Shown here piece by piece: positions 5,448-7,273 of a stretch of 7,273 nt of DNA. Position numbers and translations under genes: made by a program. The stretch is taken from assembly GCA_900764215.1 (NCBI GenBank), contig CAAFNI010000511.1, positions 1-7,273 on the forward strand, in the 5' to 3' direction. Origin of the DNA: an uncultured Sutterella sp. (lineage in GTDB: Bacteria > Pseudomonadota > Gammaproteobacteria > Burkholderiales > Burkholderiaceae_F). The notes under the pieces were generated by a model, which was not told where the DNA came from, searched no databases, and saw only the letters and a list, made by a program, of their open reading frames with translations. Every line of letters begins with the position of its first letter. Position 1 is the first letter of the stretch.

Positions 5448-6743
5448 TCAAAACGTCGGAAAGGCTTCGGGCGCCTCGAAGTGCACGGGGATGCCCGTTG
5501 CCGGATGCGGAATCGTGAGTTCCGCCGCATGAAGGCAGAGCCTTGAAGCCTTTTCCTCCGCAAGAATCCCGCGGCTGCCGTAAAAGCTGTCGCCGTCGAT
5601 CGGCAGGCCGATCCCGGCAGCATGCGCGCAGTGAACGCGCAGCTGATGCGTGCGCCCGGTTTCGGGCCAGAGGCTCACGACCGCCTTTTGCCGTCCGTCG
5701 GGCATCGTCTCGATGCGCGAGACCTCCCAGTCGGTGACGGCGGGCTTGCCGCCGGCAGAAACGGGCAGCACGCACTGGCGCGGGCGATCGAGCCTGTTGA
5801 GGGCTAGGGGAAGCTCGATGCGCCCCGAGCGGGCGTGGGGCACGCCCTCGAGCCTCGCCGCATAGCGCTTCATCGCGAGCCCCTCGCGAAAGGCGGCGTG
5901 AAGCGCCTTTTCAGCTTCCAAATGCCGCGCGAAGAGCAGCACGCCCGACGTGTCCATGTCAAGGCGATGCACGATGCGCAGGGGACCGTGCGTTCTCTCG
6001 AGAATCTCCTTCGCCGACGTAGTCTCCCGGACGCCGGGCACCGACGCGAGCCTCGTCGGCTTGTCGATCACGACGATGTCGTCGTCACAATAAAGCACCG
6101 TCAAGGTCTTGAAATCCGATTCGTTCGCGATTGCCGGCACGGGCGCGGCGGGGAGTCCCTTCGCGAGTCTTTCGTAGAGCCACTTGGCGGCGGCCCGCGG
6201 CGGATAGAAGGTGCCGTCAAAGCGCACCTCATGGGCTGGCGTCGGACCGCACCACCATTCGGCCAAACCCAGAATGCGGCCGCAGGCTTCGCCGCGTGCC
6301 GCGCGCGCATTTCGCCTGGCCGTCAAGACCACGACGGGACTTGAGAGGGCGTCCGTCACGGCAAAGCGCCAGCCGGCCTTGCGGGCCTCGAGCTCGCGTC
6401 CGCCCTGCATTTCGGGGAGGTCGGGGTAGGGCTCGAACATCGTCTTCAGGAAGTCCCTCACCGTGAAGGCCTCGCCCAGGCCGTCGACGAGCGTGCGCTC
6501 GGGCACGGCCTCGCGGGGCATGCCGGGCCAGAGGTCGTCTTCATGCAGCGTCGACCAGTCGCGGCCTACGCCCCGGGAGACGGGCTCGAAGGCATAGTCC
6601 GCATGCTCGCCCGAAGCGTCCTCCCAGACGAGCACGCCCGCGCGGCCCGTGAAGCCCGCGGGAAGAGGGGCCAGGGGTGCGTAGCGCAAAAGCGTCTCGG
6701 AGGGCGGCACGCCGAAGGGCGAGGGAAAGAGCTGAGCGTTCAT
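5448..6743 (-). CDS. RluA-family pseudouridine synthase with a long N-terminal extension
   Basis: The C-terminal half (about residues 210-431) is a complete RluA-type catalytic domain that isomerises uridine to pseudouridine in rRNA or tRNA. Landmarks are VLYCDDDIVVIDKPTRLASV (216-235), the catalytic HRLDMDTSGVLLFAR (259-273, with Asp262 as nucleophile), ETGRTHQLRVH (361-371) and LPIDGDSFYG (380-389). The first 205 residues or so are unlike the S4 domain found in RluC/RluD and show no coiled coil; I do not recognise them. Total length (431) is about twice E. coli RluA (219). ATG at 6743 lacks a clear ribosome binding site. The frame stays open for some codons upstream, but I see no better start. 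The RNA target cannot be assigned. It is divergent from sstT and converges on the NimA-like gene. Confidence 0.9.
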   Translation of the reverse strand: MNAQLFPSPFGVPPSETLLRYAPLAPLPAGFTGRAGVLVWEDASGEHADYAFEPVSRGVGRDWSTLHEDDLWPGMPREAVPERTLVDGLGEAFTVRDFLKTMFEPYPDLPEMQGGRELEARKAGWRFAVTDALSSPVVVLTARRNARAARGEACGRILGLAEWWCGPTPAHEVRFDGTFYPPRAAAKWLYERLAKGLPAAPVPAIANESDFKTLTVLYCDDDIVVIDKPTRLASVPGVRETTSAKEILERTHGPLRIVHRLDMDTSGVLLFARHLEAEKALHAAFREGLAMKRYAARLEGVPHARSGRIELPLALNRLDRPRQCVLPVSAGGKPAVTDWEVSRIETMPDGRQKAVVSLWPETGRTHQLRVHCAHAAGIGLPIDGDSFYGSRGILAEEKASRLCLHAAELTIPHPATGIPVHFEAPEAFPTF

Positions 6744-6819
6744 GAGTGGACCGGCGACCCAGAAAAGAAGGGATGGACGTTGGAATTGGGACGGTTTGAA
6801 GCTTTCGGGACTTTGATCG

Positions 6820-6835
6820 GGATTCTACAGAATCC
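6820..6835. promoter_or_regulatory. Palindrome GGATTCTACAGAATCC overlapping a minus-strand -10 box
   Basis: Seven-base arms GGATTCT and AGAATCC are exact inverted repeats around AC. On the minus strand the palindrome contains TAGAAT (6827-6822), five of six to the -10 consensus, with a weak TTCAGG 17 bases upstream. This would place transcription of the pseudouridine synthase about 70 bases before its ATG. The symmetry suggests a repressor site; no regulator is identified. Confidence 0.4.
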
Positions 6836-6951
6836 GGGGCGACGCCTGAACGAACCCGCGCCTTTCGCCATAAGGCAAAAACTCTAGGGGTTTCCCCGCA
6901 TTTCACGCATTTTTGAGCGGATGCCGGCCGTCGTCGTGAAGCGCGGGGCGC

Positions 6952-6957
6952 TATATT
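6952..6957 (+). promoter_or_regulatory. Possible -10 element for sstT
   Basis: TATATT matches five of six -10 positions and lies 100 bases before the sstT ATG in otherwise GC-rich sequence. The expected -35 position (CGTCGT) is poor. If used, it gives a leader of about 95 bases that includes the stem-loop at 6974-6997. Confidence 0.35.
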
Positions 6958-6973
6958 TTTGGCTTTCGCTCGT

Positions 6974-6997
6974 CCGATGCGGCCGTCGTCCGCACGG
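6974..6997 (+). other. Stem-loop in the sstT leader
   Basis: CCG-A-TGCGG (6974-6982) pairs with CCGCA-CGG (6990-6997) as an eight-base-pair stem with one bulged A and a seven-base loop. No U-run follows, so it is not a classical terminator. It may be a leader structure; no known riboswitch class is recognised. Confidence 0.3.
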
Positions 6998-7057
6998 CTC
7001 GGGCCCATGAGAGGCCGCCCAAGAGCCTCCGAGTCCCACACAAACAGGAGTTTTTCC

Positions 7058-7273
7058 ATGACCAAGCGTCTCAGCCGCGTCTTCCGGTTTGCCGAGCCCA
7101 TCGTTCACGGCTCGCTCATCCGGCAGATTCTCGTCGCGCTCGTTCTCGGCGCCGCGCTCGCCTTCGTCTGGCCCGCGGGCGCCAAGGACGTCGGCATTCT
7201 GGGCGAGATCTTCGTGACGGCCCTCAAGGGCGTCGCGCCCGTTCTCGTCTTCGTGCTCGTGACGAGCGCAATC
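7058..7273 (+). CDS. sstT: Serine/threonine:Na+ symporter SstT, N-terminal part (runs off right edge)
   Basis: The first 72 codons are visible. The product is an inner-membrane transporter of the dicarboxylate/amino acid:cation symporter family that imports serine and threonine with sodium. After a short basic start (MTKRLSRVFR) the segment HGSLIRQILVALVLGAALAF (17-36) matches the start of E. coli SstT (HGSLVKQILVGLVLG) and forms the first membrane helix. GILGEIFVTALKGVAPVLVF (46-65) matches the next conserved stretch (GLLGTLFVGALKAVAPILV) and leads into the second helix. The ATG at 7058 has AGGAG (7046-7050) seven bases upstream. It is divergent from the pseudouridine synthase gene. SstT is favoured over the related GltP and DctA because of the HGSL..QI and ALK.VAP motifs. 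Confidence 0.92.
   Translation, partial: MTKRLSRVFRFAEPIVHGSLIRQILVALVLGAALAFVWPAGAKDVGILGEIFVTALKGVAPVLVFVLVTSAI

Larger units (their letters stand above)
6744..7057. other. Non-coding region between divergent pseudouridine synthase and sstT genes
   Basis: This 314-bp stretch holds no convincing gene. It contains a palindrome over a minus-strand -10-like box (6820-6835), short hairpins at 6860-6876 and 6887-6897, a plus-strand TATATT (6952-6957), an imperfect direct repeat GATGC(C)GGCCGTCGTC (6920-6935 and 6976-6990), and a stem-loop in the sstT leader (6974-6997). It presumably carries both divergent promoters. Confidence 0.6.

Noticed and set aside
6860..6876. Hairpin GCCTT-N7-AAGGC followed by AAAAA as a terminator
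   Set aside because: The stem has only five base pairs, neither strand has a U-run in the right place, and no gene ends nearby.
6541..7101. Minus-strand open frame of 186 codons across the divergent intergenic region
   Set aside because: It overlaps the starts of both the pseudouridine synthase and sstT, and is arginine- and serine-rich like other out-of-frame translations here.

Overview
The window looks like a chromosomal segment of a GC-rich Gram-negative bacterium, most likely a betaproteobacterium of the Sutterellaceae type (Sutterella/Parasutterella). The pointers are a trimeric-porin gene of betaproteobacterial style ending in phenylalanine, a Sec-exported flavocytochrome-c-type flavoprotein, and strong third-position GC bias. 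The genus is an inference from gene style, not from a marker gene. I see no tRNA, rRNA, CRISPR array, insertion sequence or phage gene.

Left half (1-3923, all on the minus strand, read right to left): a signal-peptide-bearing FAD-binding protein of the fumarate/urocanate reductase family (3923-2412), an outer-membrane porin (2313-1210), an unrecognised 262-residue protein (1099-311), and the first 69 codons of an MdaB-like NAD(P)H:quinone oxidoreductase (207-1, running off the edge). A GC-rich hairpin lies between flavoprotein and porin. A second hairpin after the porin abuts a TATAAT box that probably drives the 262-residue gene. A near-perfect 18-bp palindrome sits in the probable promoter of the quinone reductase gene.

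Centre (3924-5440): a Crp/Fnr-family regulator (4171-4854, plus strand) is divergent from the flavoprotein. The shared intergenic region carries two inverted repeats of one pattern, yGTTG-N6-CAACA, whose centres are 40 bp apart; this is the half-site geometry used by Crp-family dimers. Downstream on the plus strand is a NimA-like pyridoxamine-phosphate-oxidase-fold flavoprotein (4946-5440).

Right half: a RluA-family pseudouridine synthase with a long N-terminal extension (6743-5448, minus strand) converges on the NimA-like gene with 7 bp between stop codons. After a 314-bp non-coding region the serine/threonine:Na+ symporter gene sstT begins at 7058 and runs off the right edge.

The pseudouridine synthase and sstT look like housekeeping genes. 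The interesting part is roughly 1-5440: a locally regulated redox cluster with a periplasmic flavoprotein, a porin, a quinone reductase and a NimA-like flavoprotein. The exported flavoprotein lacks the arginines expected for fumarate or urocanate reduction, so its substrate is open. That the cluster forms one anaerobic reductase system with its own outer-membrane entry route is a hypothesis from gene order.
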